Assembly (NCBI RefSeq): GCF_900104215.1
Contig: NZ_FMXO01000019.1
Coordinates: 1 to 64,000, forward strand
Reading direction: 5' to 3'
Origin: Desulfonatronum thiosulfatophilum
GTDB taxonomy: Bacteria > Desulfobacterota > Desulfovibrionia > Desulfovibrionales > Desulfonatronaceae
DNA: 64,000 nt
The notes under the pieces are model-generated. The model was given only the letters and a program-made list of their open reading frames with translations. It had not been told where the DNA came from and ran no database searches. Position 1 is the first letter of the stretch, and every line of letters starts with the position of its first letter. A program made the translations under genes and the position numbers. Shown here piece by piece: positions 1 to 8,168 of the stretch.

Positions 1-1
1 A

Positions 2-184
2 GCCTTTGGCGCGTTGGATTGGTACGTGCAGCAGCGGTTTGGTCGTTTTCTGACGACCAGGAGCCAACGGCGCAGCCGACGTCTGGGTGAAGGTTCGCTG
101 TATGCGGCCTTGCAAGGCCTGGGGTTGGTCTACCTGCGTAAGAGATACAAAAGCCGTCAACTCCTTGTGAATGCCTGTGGCTGA
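2..184 (+). CDS. Group II intron reverse transcriptase/maturase, C-terminal fragment
   Basis: This is an open frame from the window edge to a TGA at 182-184 and gives about 60 residues. The sequence is rich in Arg and has the RFxRFLxxRxQRRSRR and LYAALQGLGLVYL pattern seen at the C-terminal end (maturase X / DNA-binding region) of bacterial intron-encoded proteins. The domain V RNA begins only 12 nt after the stop, the normal arrangement when the protein is encoded in domain IV. The catalytic reverse-transcriptase domain (YADD) would lie upstream and cannot be seen, so whether the element is active is unknown. Confidence 0.7.
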   Translation, partial: AFGALDWYVQQRFGRFLTTRSQRRSRRLGEGSLYAALQGLGLVYLRKRYKSRQLLVNACG

Positions 185-196
185 AAGATCATCGGA

Positions 197-230
197 GAGC
201 CGTATGCGGGAAAACCGCACGTACGGTTCG
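197..230 (+). ncRNA. Group II intron domain V
   Basis: A 33-34 nt hairpin with lower stem GAGCCGTAT / GTACGGTTC, an upper stem TGCGG / CCGCA and a GAAAA loop. This is the catalytic metal-binding domain of group II introns and one of their most conserved parts. The base-pairing is intact, so the RNA core looks functional here. Confidence 0.85.
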
Positions 231-324
231 ACGAGGGGGCGCTGATGTCCGGAATGCATATCAGTAGACACGTAGTAGTCGCGTGCGACGAGGCGTTCGG
301 TAAAAGTCCTGAGTGACGAAGGAA

Positions 325-1197
325 TTAGCGCTCTACTCTACACGTACGTTTTATCGCATTGGCCAAGTCAAGGTGTGTTGCAGCAGAATTCGCTTTGCTA
401 CGCTTATGAGGCAGCCCGGCCTTGATTTCGCGCAAAATCTGAAGACCGTCCACCTGGGCTTCGCGTTTTGTCGTAATTGCATTGAGCATTGTCTGCAGTT
501 TCAAAAAATCAGTGCTTCGAATCATGCCCACCATTCCTCCCAACACAAGTCGGCGCAAAGCCAATTCGCCGCGCGTGCTCTCGCGAATCTTTTCCGCCAG
601 CGGCAAAAATAAGAAGTTTGCCAGTACAATGCCATATAGCGTTGAAACCAAGGTAACAGGAATGCTTCGCAATATCAGCGAAGTATCTCCCAATCCAACA
701 AGCATGCCGACAAGGCCGATGACGCTGCCGGCGACTCCGAAAGATGGAGCATACGTCGCCATGTTCCTGAAGATTCGCTCCATCTCTTCCCGGTGTTGGA
801 CAAACGCCTTGGCTTCGGCCTGAAAGATTTCCCGAATTTCCATTTCAGTATACCCATCCTCTATCATTTCAACCCCATGAATTAAAGGCGGGTAGTGCGG
901 CGTTTCCTCGCTCAGGTTGATCCGGCCCGTGCGTTTGTACACATGGGCTGTGCGCAACAGTTCTTTGACCAGAATCTGTTCGGAGATGTTCTTCTCGGAA
1001 TAGGCCGCGCCGGCACTGCGCCAAGCCTGGCGTACCCCCTCAGGACCGCTGCCCAGCACGACTGACCCCAATGTCCCGAATACAACCACAAGCATGGCAG
1101 TGGCGTTGAAGTAGATGGAGGCTTGTCCGGAGAAGAAAAATACGCAACTGAATCCAATAAAGCAGATTGCCGCGGCAATCAGGGTCCTGCTCTTCAT
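325..1197 (-). CDS. motA: MotA/PomA-like flagellar stator protein, 3' end altered by intron
   Basis: The 290-residue frame is a MotA/TolQ/ExbB-family proton or sodium channel protein. It has an N-terminal pair of hydrophobic segments (about residues 5-23 and 28-50), a cytoplasmic loop with many charges, and a second pair of segments at about 150-170 and 178-200. The A(P)SFGVAGSVIGLVGML stretch is typical of MotA/PomA. It would form the stator ring with the adjacent MotB-like protein, 27 nt upstream. The start is the ATG at 1197 with a CAGGAG ribosome site 8 nt before it. The last five codons and the stop lie in group II intron sequence, so the native C-terminus was probably replaced; the conserved core is complete. 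Function could be flagellar or an accessory stator. Confidence 0.85.
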   Translation of the reverse strand: MKSRTLIAAAICFIGFSCVFFFSGQASIYFNATAMLVVVFGTLGSVVLGSGPEGVRQAWRSAGAAYSEKNISEQILVKELLRTAHVYKRTGRINLSEETPHYPPLIHGVEMIEDGYTEMEIREIFQAEAKAFVQHREEMERIFRNMATYAPSFGVAGSVIGLVGMLVGLGDTSLILRSIPVTLVSTLYGIVLANFLFLPLAEKIRESTRGELALRRLVLGGMVGMIRSTDFLKLQTMLNAITTKREAQVDGLQILREIKAGLPHKRSKANSAATHLDLANAIKRTCRVER

Positions 1198-1224
1198 GAA
1201 CTTGCTCCTGGTGAATAGTGCTGT

Positions 1225-1953
1225 TCAGCGTGCACTTGAAGGTTGATCAGGGTCGATACGAATTTCCAGCCGACGTTGCGAATTCCTTGTCTCGATGAAA
1301 TCCGGCAACAGAGGGTGGGCCGTGCCGCGGGCCTGGATGATCAACATCTCTGGGTTGATGCCGGCTTGATGAACAAAGTGCTCCGCGACCGCGGCAGCTC
1401 GGAGAGCCGCGACCTCCCACGCTCCTTGCTCAGAGGTGCGAGAGCCCTGAGGCGTGGGAGGCGCATCGTCGGCAAATCCTGTGATGACAATGGTTCCCTG
1501 GGCTACGGAGATGGCATGTCCGATCTTTGACAGTAAAAGCCCTGGGCGATGCTCAATCTCGTAACTCATGGGATTAAAGAAATTTTCGCCGAAGAGTGAG
1601 ATGACAATGGAGGCGTCTTCCGTAAAAGCGACATTGAGCATCCGCTCATGGCCAAGCAGCCTCTCCCGAAGTACTTCGTACAGGGGCAACATGTTCAGTT
1701 GCGCGTTTGAAGAGGTAACGGACTGGATGGATGCGGTGGAGCGGTGACTGAGCACCAGGCGCTCCTTTTCCCGGAGGGAAAAGACGAACAGAACAAGAAA
1801 CAGGATGAACATGACCATCATCAGGTCAGACCAGGGAACGGACCAGGTAGCGTGACGCTGCTCGCCCTGCTCCAGCGCGAATTCCGGCAGATTCATCGGC
1901 ATCCGATGTTCGGATGATCTGATATGGTCGTTAATTGTATTCTTTTGAGGCAT
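1225..1953 (-). CDS. motB: MotB-like stator protein with OmpA domain
   Basis: A 242-residue protein with a single transmembrane helix at about residues 44-60. The helix is preceded by WSDLMMVMF, where Asp43 matches the ion-carrying Asp of MotB. Residues about 110-235 form an OmpA/MotB peptidoglycan-binding domain (ITGFADD, ALRAAAVAEHF, ARGTAHP, NRRLEIRI-like ending). It would anchor the MotA ring to the cell wall. The gene is first in a two-gene unit with the MotA homologue. A strong sigma-54-like promoter lies about 30 nt upstream. No strong ribosome site was seen before the ATG at 1953; an internal ATG at 1902 is possible. Confidence 0.85.
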   Translation of the reverse strand: MPQKNTINDHIRSSEHRMPMNLPEFALEQGEQRHATWSVPWSDLMMVMFILFLVLFVFSLREKERLVLSHRSTASIQSVTSSNAQLNMLPLYEVLRERLLGHERMLNVAFTEDASIVISLFGENFFNPMSYEIEHRPGLLLSKIGHAISVAQGTIVITGFADDAPPTPQGSRTSEQGAWEVAALRAAAVAEHFVHQAGINPEMLIIQARGTAHPLLPDFIETRNSQRRLEIRIDPDQPSSAR

Positions 1954-1982
1954 AACAGGCTCTTTGGTTGTGAGCCTTTATT

Positions 1983-1998
1983 TGCAAGTTAGGTGCCT
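1983..1998 (-). promoter_or_regulatory. Candidate sigma-54 promoter of motB-motA
   Basis: On the minus strand this reads AGGCACCTAACTTGCA, with GG and GC separated by exactly 10 nt and the GGCAC / CTTGCA boxes of the sigma-54 consensus. The predicted start of transcription is near 1972, about 20 nt before the motB ATG. Sigma-54 control of flagellar genes is known in many bacteria; here it is inferred from the motif only. Confidence 0.6.
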
Positions 1999-2479
1999 GT
2001 TCAAGAAGCAAAGCTTGCCTATCTTGCGTTGCCTGTTCTCTCGTTAAAAATCTTTAAATTTTAGGATTTTGGGCAGAAAACATAATGTGTTTATAAATGA
2101 GATTGAGCACGCCATGTGTGCCCGCTGGATCATCACGTCGAGATTTTGGCTACAATTGCCGGTGTGACATGCTCCTTCCCCCATAAAATGCGGGAACAAA
2201 ATCCTTTGTTGAATTGGCTTGCGTAAGGCAATGAAAACGTTCATTGAGAACGTTTTTTTGAGTCCTATTGCTGCTTGAGCCTGATAGTTTGAAATGAAAT
2301 CGCGTTGCAACGAGTCGAGCGTACGGCAATCTATGCCGGCAAAGGACTTTGCGAGGCCGCGAAATCAAGGTAAGCTGGACAGCAGTGAGTAGCTACAGAG
2401 ACATACAGAGCTGAGGCTCGATGCGAGCTCAGCCTCGTCAATTGAAACAGAAACGCGATGATCACCCGCCGGAGGATTT
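1999..2479. other. Intergenic region between divergent motB and secreted protein gene
   Basis: No convincing gene is present; the short frames here have no family features. It contains a rho-independent-type hairpin at 2234-2259 and a 10-bp hairpin at 2410-2433 (GCTGAGGCTCG / CGAGCTCAGC with one bulged G) in the presumed leader of the gene at 2480. A short untranslated RNA ending at the 2234-2259 hairpin is possible but unsupported. Confidence 0.5.
2234..2259 (+). terminator. Rho-independent terminator-like hairpin
   Basis: Perfect 9-bp stem AAAACGTTC / GAACGTTTT with loop ATTGA, followed by a run of T. The stem is A/T-flanked, so it could also act on the minus strand. No gene ends just upstream on the plus strand, so what transcript it terminates is unknown. 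Confidence 0.55.
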
Positions 2480-3025
2480 ATGATGAATGCAGTAGGAAGG
2501 ACGAGTTGCCTGTGGATACTTTTCGGAATGCTGTTCCTGGTGGGCGGCCATGGAATGGCAACCGCACAGGAGTCAGCGGAACAATCACCTGAATCAGTAC
2601 CCCAGACGCAGGATCAGCCTGTTCCGCAGCCCAGACATGCGCCCCCCGCCGATGAGGAGTCCGCAGATATTCCAGATACGGGCATCCCCGTGCTTGTCGA
2701 ACATGTCGGAAACGATCCTGTGGGCATGCGTCTGGCGCTTCACCTTAAGGAAACCTTCCAGAAATCTTCCCTATTCCGCTTGGCCGGGGGAGAGGAAAAA
2801 CATCTTAATCTGCGGCTGATCACCCGCCCGCAATTTCCGGAACGGCCTTTCCTCGGATCCGCGTATGCAGTGGTTTGGCGCTATGTGGAGTCCGGAGACG
2901 TGCTGGCATACTACCTGAGTGATCGATTAGGGTTTGTCGATGCGGATGTTGTTGCCCAGGAGGCGGAAGTCCTGGTCGCTGAGACGGACAAGGTCGCATC
3001 GCGATTTAGGTATCTGTTGGAATAG
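2480..3025 (+). CDS. Secreted/periplasmic hypothetical protein
   Basis: A 181-residue protein that I do not assign to a named family. It opens with a clear signal peptide (hydrophobic segment about residues 9-27, probable cleavage after ATA-Q), followed by a Gln/Pro-rich low-complexity stretch at about 30-60. A compact domain of about 115 residues follows, with alternating hydrophobic strands (IPVLVEHVGNDPVG, LRLITRP). Strong GGAGG ribosome site at 2471. The arrangement suggests a periplasmic protein with a flexible linker; a role cannot be stated. ATG at 2483 is an equally good start. Confidence 0.7.
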   Translation: MMNAVGRTSCLWILFGMLFLVGGHGMATAQESAEQSPESVPQTQDQPVPQPRHAPPADEESADIPDTGIPVLVEHVGNDPVGMRLALHLKETFQKSSLFRLAGGEEKHLNLRLITRPQFPERPFLGSAYAVVWRYVESGDVLAYYLSDRLGFVDADVVAQEAEVLVAETDKVASRFRYLLE

Positions 3026-3149
3026 AAAAACGAACGATTCGGACGAGATTTCGAAGTTGGTCTTCATGTGGCTTGGGATAGGTGCGGAGGGCTCCGCGAA
3101 ATCTGACGGCTTGATCCGGTCGCTTGTTCCGGATGGGATGAGAGGTGTG

Positions 3150-3830
3150 ATGCTGCTTCAAGACAGACTGAAGCATTCGCGAATAATGTTGGATGAAATC
3201 TTCAGCCAATACGGCCCCGACCGGACTGCCGTGGCCTGGACCGGCGGCAAGGACTCCACCGTGGCACTCTGGCTGTGGCGCGGGCTCCTGCAGGAGCATG
3301 GCAAATTCCCACCACGTGCCGTCAATCTGGATACGGGATTGAAGTTTCCGGAAATCCTGGAGTTGCGTGACCGGATGACTCAGGAGTGGGACGTCACCTT
3401 GCACGTCCAGCGGCCGGATATCGACCTGAACGTTTATCCCGTAGCCGCGGACAAATTGACCTGTTGTCGGGATCTGAAAATCCTGCCGCTGCAGAAGGCC
3501 ATTGATGAGTGCGGCATCACGGCCTTGATCACTGGCCTGCGCCGAGACGAACATCCGAACCGCACCGATCGGGACTATATCGAACAGCGCCGCAATCCGG
3601 ACCACGTCCAGGTCAATCCGATCCTGGACTGGACGGAAATGGACGTTTGGGCCTGCATCATGGAGCACGGGCTGCCCTACTGCAGCCTGTACAACGTGGG
3701 CTATCGATCCCTGGGCTGCATGCCCTGCACCCTGGCTCCGGATCAAGTGCAAGGCGACGCGGAACGGGCTGGGCGGGACCCGGAAAAGGAACGTCAGATG
3801 GAAAGCCTGCGAAGCCTTGGGTATTTCTAG
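3150..3830 (+). CDS. APS/PAPS-reductase-like PP-loop protein lacking the catalytic tail
   Basis: A 226-residue phosphoadenosine-phosphosulfate-reductase-family protein (PP-loop ATP-pyrophosphatase fold). The PP-loop TGGKDS is at residues 31-36. CC at 105-106 and CxxC at 190-193 match the four [4Fe-4S] ligands of assimilatory APS reductase. Yet the protein stops at about residue 226 with RSLGYF and has no ECG(I/L)H tail, whose Cys carries out reduction in true APS/PAPS reductases. It may bind an adenylylated sulfate without reducing it by the usual route, or act on another substrate. The start was chosen at 3150 because GAGAGG precedes it closely; frames further upstream overlap the previous gene. 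The CgeB-like gene follows 11 nt later, suggesting an operon. Confidence 0.75.
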   Translation: MLLQDRLKHSRIMLDEIFSQYGPDRTAVAWTGGKDSTVALWLWRGLLQEHGKFPPRAVNLDTGLKFPEILELRDRMTQEWDVTLHVQRPDIDLNVYPVAADKLTCCRDLKILPLQKAIDECGITALITGLRRDEHPNRTDRDYIEQRRNPDHVQVNPILDWTEMDVWACIMEHGLPYCSLYNVGYRSLGCMPCTLAPDQVQGDAERAGRDPEKERQMESLRSLGYF

Positions 3831-3841
3831 GATAATCCGAT

Positions 3842-4870
3842 ATGCGCATCTTGAGTGTCGGCGGATCGGATTTTGTACCGGCCTGGAGGAACATGGGGCA
3901 TGATGTTCTCACTCTGGGCAAGGGGAGCGGCCTGGATGTTGCGCTGGAGCAACCCATTGGTCTGCGTGAACTCTGGGAAATCCTGTCTTCCCAAAATTTT
4001 CGTCCGGATTTGACGGTCTGGGTGGATCGCTGCCGCCCCCTGGAGGTCTTCGGGCTGGAGCGGATGCCGGGAGCGGTGATCGGCTTTTCCATCGACCAGT
4101 ACTGCAATCCATGGCATGTGCCCTACAGCTGGGCGTTTGACCTCTTTCTGGTGGCGCAGAAGGATTACCTGCCGCTCTTCGCGGACCATAGAGCCTGGCG
4201 GGAATGCCGCTGGTTTCCGCTCTATTGCCGACCGGATGTTGATCGGGACGAGGGGCTCGAGCGGGATATCCCGGTGAGTTTCGTGGGCACCCTTGATCCA
4301 CCGTTGAACAGGTCCCGGCGGCCTTTTCTGCAGCAGTTTCGAAGCCGATGTCCGACCATTGTACAGCACGGCGCCTATACGGAAATTTTTAATCGCAGCA
4401 TGATCGTGCTCAATCAGAGCGCTGTGGGCGAGCTGAATTTTCGTCTCTTTCAGGCCGCGGCCTGCGGCGCGGCCGTGCTTACGGAAGATGTGCCCAACGG
4501 TTTGCGGGATGCCTTTACACCCGACGAGGAAATCCTGGTCTATCCCCGAGGCAATGCCGGCGAAGCAGTGCGAATCGCATTCGATGCCTTAAGTGAGCCG
4601 GAACGACTGAGAAAGATCGCGCTACAGGGCAAACGCAGAGTTTTGCGAGAGCATAGCGCGACGGTCAGAGCCAAAGAAATCATCCGCCTGGCCGAGAAAT
4701 TGCTCACCTCACGAGTGGAATTAAAACGCAAGACAGGATCAGTTCTGGTTCGTGAACACATGATTAAAACCTACACATTCCTGGCATCTGACGCAGACTT
4801 GCCTTTGCCCCTGGATCATCGCCAACTTTACATCGAAGCCGCCCGAGAGACTTTTCTGGGCCAAGTATAA
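3842..4870 (+). CDS. CgeB-like glycosyltransferase family protein
   Basis: A 342-residue protein resembling the CgeB/Glyco_trans_1_2 group (GT-B fold). The N-terminal half begins with a beta-strand and Gly-rich turn (MRILSVGGSDF). The C-terminal half carries the family hallmark SAVGELNFRLFQAAACGAAVLTE, where the Glu and Arg contact the nucleotide-sugar in related enzymes. There is no signal peptide, so it is cytoplasmic. The gene is tightly coupled to the APS-reductase-like gene upstream. The acceptor is unknown. C-terminal residues after about 300 form a short extension not typical of the family. Confidence 0.65.
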   Translation: MRILSVGGSDFVPAWRNMGHDVLTLGKGSGLDVALEQPIGLRELWEILSSQNFRPDLTVWVDRCRPLEVFGLERMPGAVIGFSIDQYCNPWHVPYSWAFDLFLVAQKDYLPLFADHRAWRECRWFPLYCRPDVDRDEGLERDIPVSFVGTLDPPLNRSRRPFLQQFRSRCPTIVQHGAYTEIFNRSMIVLNQSAVGELNFRLFQAAACGAAVLTEDVPNGLRDAFTPDEEILVYPRGNAGEAVRIAFDALSEPERLRKIALQGKRRVLREHSATVRAKEIIRLAEKLLTSRVELKRKTGSVLVREHMIKTYTFLASDADLPLPLDHRQLYIEAARETFLGQV

Positions 4871-5220
4871 GATTTGACCGACAAATCCTCGCACCTCCCA
4901 CTCTCCTCACATTATGAACACCTCCTCGAACTTCCCTGGTCGCGCAAATTCTTTCCAGAAACGTCTGGCGCGAAGGCTCCCGCGTTACATGTGCCGCTCC
5001 TGAATTCGCAAGAATTTTGCGACTCCCTGCGGAGTAGAGTGGTTCATCAAACGTTGGAATGGGCGAATGCACCTTGTCCAATTGGTCATACCTCACTGAA
5101 CATTGATGGATGGCGCGGATGTGTTTACCTGAGGACAAACTGTGGGTAGAAAAACTGCTGCCGCATAAGAGGGCAGAAGTGGCCCCTGTCGATCGCCAAT
5201 CCGAGGGAATTACCAGAACA
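4871..5220. other. Intergenic region upstream of ispG
   Basis: No gene with support. A frame from a TTG at 4874 to 5149 exists (91 residues) but has no ribosome site and no recognisable domain. It probably holds the ispG promoter, though I could not point to a convincing -35/-10 pair. Confidence 0.4.
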
Positions 5221-6333
5221 ATGACGAACACATCCGACGCAACTCCCATTCCCCGTCGCCATCCCACAAGAACCGTCACCTTGGGAGGCGTGCCTCTGGG
5301 CAGCGCGCATCCCATCCGCGTGCAGAGCATGACCAACACGGACACCCGGGACGCGGAGGCCACCATCCGGCAGATCTCCGAGCTGGTCGAGGCCGGATGC
5401 GAGTTCGTGCGGCTGGCCGTGCCGGACGAAAATGCCGCGCAAGTTCTGCCGGCGATCCAGTCCGCCGCTCCGGTGCCGCTCATCGCGGACATTCATTTCG
5501 ACCACCGCCTGGCCCTGAAGGCTTTGGAAGCCGGGCTGCAGGGGCTGCGCATCAATCCCGGCAACATCGGTTCCAAGACCTATGTGGATCGGGTGGTGGA
5601 CGCGGCCTCCGCCAATGGGGCATGCATCCGGATCGGCGTGAACGGCGGCTCCCTGGAAAAGGAACTTCTGCAAAAATACGGCGGAGCCACGCCGGAAGCC
5701 ATGGTCGAGAGCGCTCTCGGCCATGCGGTGCTGCTGGAAAAGCGCGGCTTCGGCAATTTCAAGATCTCCTTAAAATCCTCCTCGGTCCCCCGAACTATTG
5801 CCGCCTATCGCCTGCTGGCCGCTCGGCTGGACTGTCCGCTGCACGTGGGCATCACCGAGGCCGGAACCCTGCTCCGGGGCGCGGTCAAGTCCGGGGTGGG
5901 ACTGGGGATCCTGCTCTGGGAAGGTCTGGGCGACACGCTACGGGTGTCGCTGACCGCGGATCCGGTCCTGGAAGTCCGGGCAGCCTGGGAAATTCTCCGC
6001 TCCCTGGGTCTGCGCCAACGCGGTCCGGAAATCATTTCCTGCCCCACCTGCGGACGGACCGAAATCGATCTGCAGGATCTGGCCGAGGAAGTGGAACGCC
6101 GTTTGGCCGGGGTGACCGACGTGTTCACCGTGGCCGTAATGGGCTGCGTGGTCAACGGGCCGGGCGAAGCCCGGGAGGCGGACATCGGACTGGCCGGAGG
6201 CCGGGACTGCGGTCTGATATTTAGCCGCGGCGAAATCCTGCGCAAAGTCCGCGGCCGGGATGAACTGCTCCCGGAATTCATGCGCGAGCTGGAAGCGTTT
6301 TTGGTGGAGCGAAGAGCAGGTGGTGATCAGTAA
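5221..6333 (+). CDS. ispG: 4-hydroxy-3-methylbut-2-en-1-yl diphosphate synthase (IspG/GcpE)
   Basis: A 370-residue IspG of the usual bacterial length. It converts 2-C-methylerythritol 2,4-cyclodiphosphate to HMBPP in the MEP isoprenoid pathway, a two-electron reduction using a [4Fe-4S] cluster. The TIM-barrel N-terminal part has PIRVQSMTNTDT, LIADIHFDHRLAL and LRINPGNIG. The C-terminal part has the cluster ligands in SCPTCGRTEID and VMGCVVNGPGEA. The ATG at 5221 gives the expected N-terminus; a longer frame to 5110 is unlikely. It lies 79 nt before proS on the same strand. Confidence 0.95.
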   Translation: MTNTSDATPIPRRHPTRTVTLGGVPLGSAHPIRVQSMTNTDTRDAEATIRQISELVEAGCEFVRLAVPDENAAQVLPAIQSAAPVPLIADIHFDHRLALKALEAGLQGLRINPGNIGSKTYVDRVVDAASANGACIRIGVNGGSLEKELLQKYGGATPEAMVESALGHAVLLEKRGFGNFKISLKSSSVPRTIAAYRLLAARLDCPLHVGITEAGTLLRGAVKSGVGLGILLWEGLGDTLRVSLTADPVLEVRAAWEILRSLGLRQRGPEIISCPTCGRTEIDLQDLAEEVERRLAGVTDVFTVAVMGCVVNGPGEAREADIGLAGGRDCGLIFSRGEILRKVRGRDELLPEFMRELEAFLVERRAGGDQ

Positions 6334-6412
6334 CCAATTAATCGACTTCCGGTTCAGAGAACATGTTTAGGGCTGCACTCTACGATAATTATTTCAACAA
6401 AAAGGATTTTAC

Positions 6413-8155
6413 ATGCGCTGGAGCAAATACTACCTGCCGACCCTGAAGGAGCATCCGGCTGAGGCCGAGGTGGTCAGCCACCGTTTGCTGATGCGAGCGG
6501 GGATGATCCGCAAGCTGACCTCCGGGATTTATACCTACCTGCCCCTGGGGCTGCGCTGTCTGGACAAGATCGCCAGGATCGTGCGCGAGGAGATGAACCG
6601 GGCCGGGGCTCTGGAAGTGTTCATGCCCATGGTTCAGCCGGCGGACCTGTGGAAGGAATCCGGACGCTGGGTGGTCTACGGGAAGGAGTTGCTGCGCATC
6701 CAGGATCGTCATGGCCGGGATTACTGCCTGGGGCCGACCCACGAGGAAGTGATCACCGACCTGATCCGGGGCGAGATCCGTTCCTATCGGCAGTTGCCCG
6801 TGAACCTGTACCAGATCCAGACCAAGTACCGGGACGAAATCCGGCCCCGGTTCGGACTGATGCGCGGCCGGGAATTCATCATGAAGGACGCCTACTCCTT
6901 CGACCGGGACGACGAGGGCGCGGACGCGAGTTACCGGGCCATGTACGATGCCTACATGCGCACGTTCACCCGTTTCGGAATGGTCTTCCGGGCCGTGGAA
7001 GCGGATTCGGGGGCCATCGGCGGCAGCTTTTCCCACGAGTTCATGGTCCTGGCGAGCACCGGCGAGGACACCATTGCCGTATGCACGGCCTGCGACTTTG
7101 CAGCGAATCTGGAGAAAGCGGAAGCGGTTCTGCGAGGAGTTGGCGACGAAACGCAAGCTCCCCCCATGGAGCAGGTGGCCACGCCGGACAAACATACTGT
7201 GGAGGATGTGGCCGAGTTTCTGGGAGTGGAACCCGCACGCATCCTGAAGACCCTGCTTTATGAGGTCGACGGACGGCCCGTGGCGGCAGTCATCCGCGGA
7301 GATCGCGAGTTGAATGAAATCAAGCTGAAGAATGTGCTCGACGCCAATGAGCTGAACCTTGCCACGCCGGAGCAGGTTCAGGCCTGGACCAAGGCGCCGG
7401 TGGGATTTGCCGGTCCCGTGGACCTGCATGTGGACGCCATCTGGGCGGACCGGGAGGTGGGGATGAGTCGGGACTGGATTTCGGGCGCCAACCTGCCGGA
7501 CACCCATCTGCGTCATGTCGATCCGGCCCGCGACGCCGTGATTGCCGGATACGTGGATCTGCGCCAGGTCACGGCCGAGGACCCCTGCCCGCGATGCGGC
7601 GCGGCCCTGCAGCTGCCCAAGGGCATCGAGGTCGGTCATGTCTTCAAGTTGGGCACCAAGTACAGCGAGGCCATGGGCGCACGGTACCTGGACGAAAACG
7701 GCAAGGAACAACTGATCATCATGGGCTGCTACGGCATCGGCGTAAGTCGAATCATGGCCGCCTGCCTGGAGCAGAACAACGATGAAAACGGGGCTCTGTT
7801 CCCGCCGCCCATCGCTCCGTTCCAGATCGAGCTGATCCTGCTGAACAGCAAAAATCAGGAACTGCTGGCACAGGCAACAGCCTTGCACGACCGTCTGGAA
7901 GCCATGGGCTTCGAGGTGCTGTTGGACGACAGAGACGAACGACCTGGCGTGAAATTCAAGGACGCGGACCTGATTGGCCTGCCCGGCCAGCTCATCCTGG
8001 GCGAGAAAGGCCTGGCCCGAGGCGTGCTGGAAGCCAAAAACCGCAAGACCGGAGAGCGTACCGAGCTGGCGCTGGAGGATCTGGAAACTCACGTTCGACA
8101 ATGGTGGCAGGGTATTCTCAAAGATTGGGGATTAGACGAAGGAAAGGCTTCTTAG
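6413..8155 (+). CDS. proS: Prolyl-tRNA synthetase
   Basis: A 580-residue class II aminoacyl-tRNA synthetase of the bacterial ProRS type. It charges tRNA-Pro with proline. Motif 2 region ([18 protein letters not shown]) and motif 3 ([10 protein letters not shown]) are visible. A YbaK-like editing insertion lies between them at about residues 225-400 and hydrolyses Ala-tRNA-Pro. An anticodon-binding domain follows at the C-terminus ([19 protein letters not shown]). AAGGA precedes the ATG. xseA follows after 13 nt, so the two are probably cotranscribed. Confidence 0.97.
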   Translation: MRWSKYYLPTLKEHPAEAEVVSHRLLMRAGMIRKLTSGIYTYLPLGLRCLDKIARIVREEMNRAGALEVFMPMVQPADLWKESGRWVVYGKELLRIQDRHGRDYCLGPTHEEVITDLIRGEIRSYRQLPVNLYQIQTKYRDEIRPRFGLMRGREFIMKDAYSFDRDDEGADASYRAMYDAYMRTFTRFGMVFRAVEADSGAIGGSFSHEFMVLASTGEDTIAVCTACDFAANLEKAEAVLRGVGDETQAPPMEQVATPDKHTVEDVAEFLGVEPARILKTLLYEVDGRPVAAVIRGDRELNEIKLKNVLDANELNLATPEQVQAWTKAPVGFAGPVDLHVDAIWADREVGMSRDWISGANLPDTHLRHVDPARDAVIAGYVDLRQVTAEDPCPRCGAALQLPKGIEVGHVFKLGTKYSEAMGARYLDENGKEQLIIMGCYGIGVSRIMAACLEQNNDENGALFPPPIAPFQIELILLNSKNQELLAQATALHDRLEAMGFEVLLDDRDERPGVKFKDADLIGLPGQLILGEKGLARGVLEAKNRKTGERTELALEDLETHVRQWWQGILKDWGLDEGKAS

Positions 8156-8168
8156 CAATTCAAAGTAC

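Larger units (their letters stand above)
1..341 (+). mobile_element. Group II intron, 3' end (truncated by window edge)
   Basis: The left edge holds the end of a maturase reading frame, a 33-nt domain V hairpin, and a domain VI-like terminal helix. The helix can pair GGGGGCGCT (about 234-242) with AGCGCTCT (327-334) and ends in the CTCTACTCTAC tail at 331-341, which carries the expected bulged-A context. The loop between the two arms is unusually long (about 85 nt) and has its own small hairpin at 242-265. The 3' splice site is inferred at about 341/342. The intron lies on the plus strand, while the gene it touches (motA-like) runs on the minus strand, so it cannot be spliced out of that mRNA. 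The 5' part is outside the window. Confidence 0.8.

Noticed and set aside
4874-5149. Possible 91-residue gene from a TTG start
   Set aside because: No ribosome site, no recognisable domain, and it overlaps a region better explained as the ispG leader.
6389-8101. 570-residue open frame on the minus strand inside proS
   Set aside because: It is a shadow of the high-GC proS gene; the plus-strand product is a complete ProRS.
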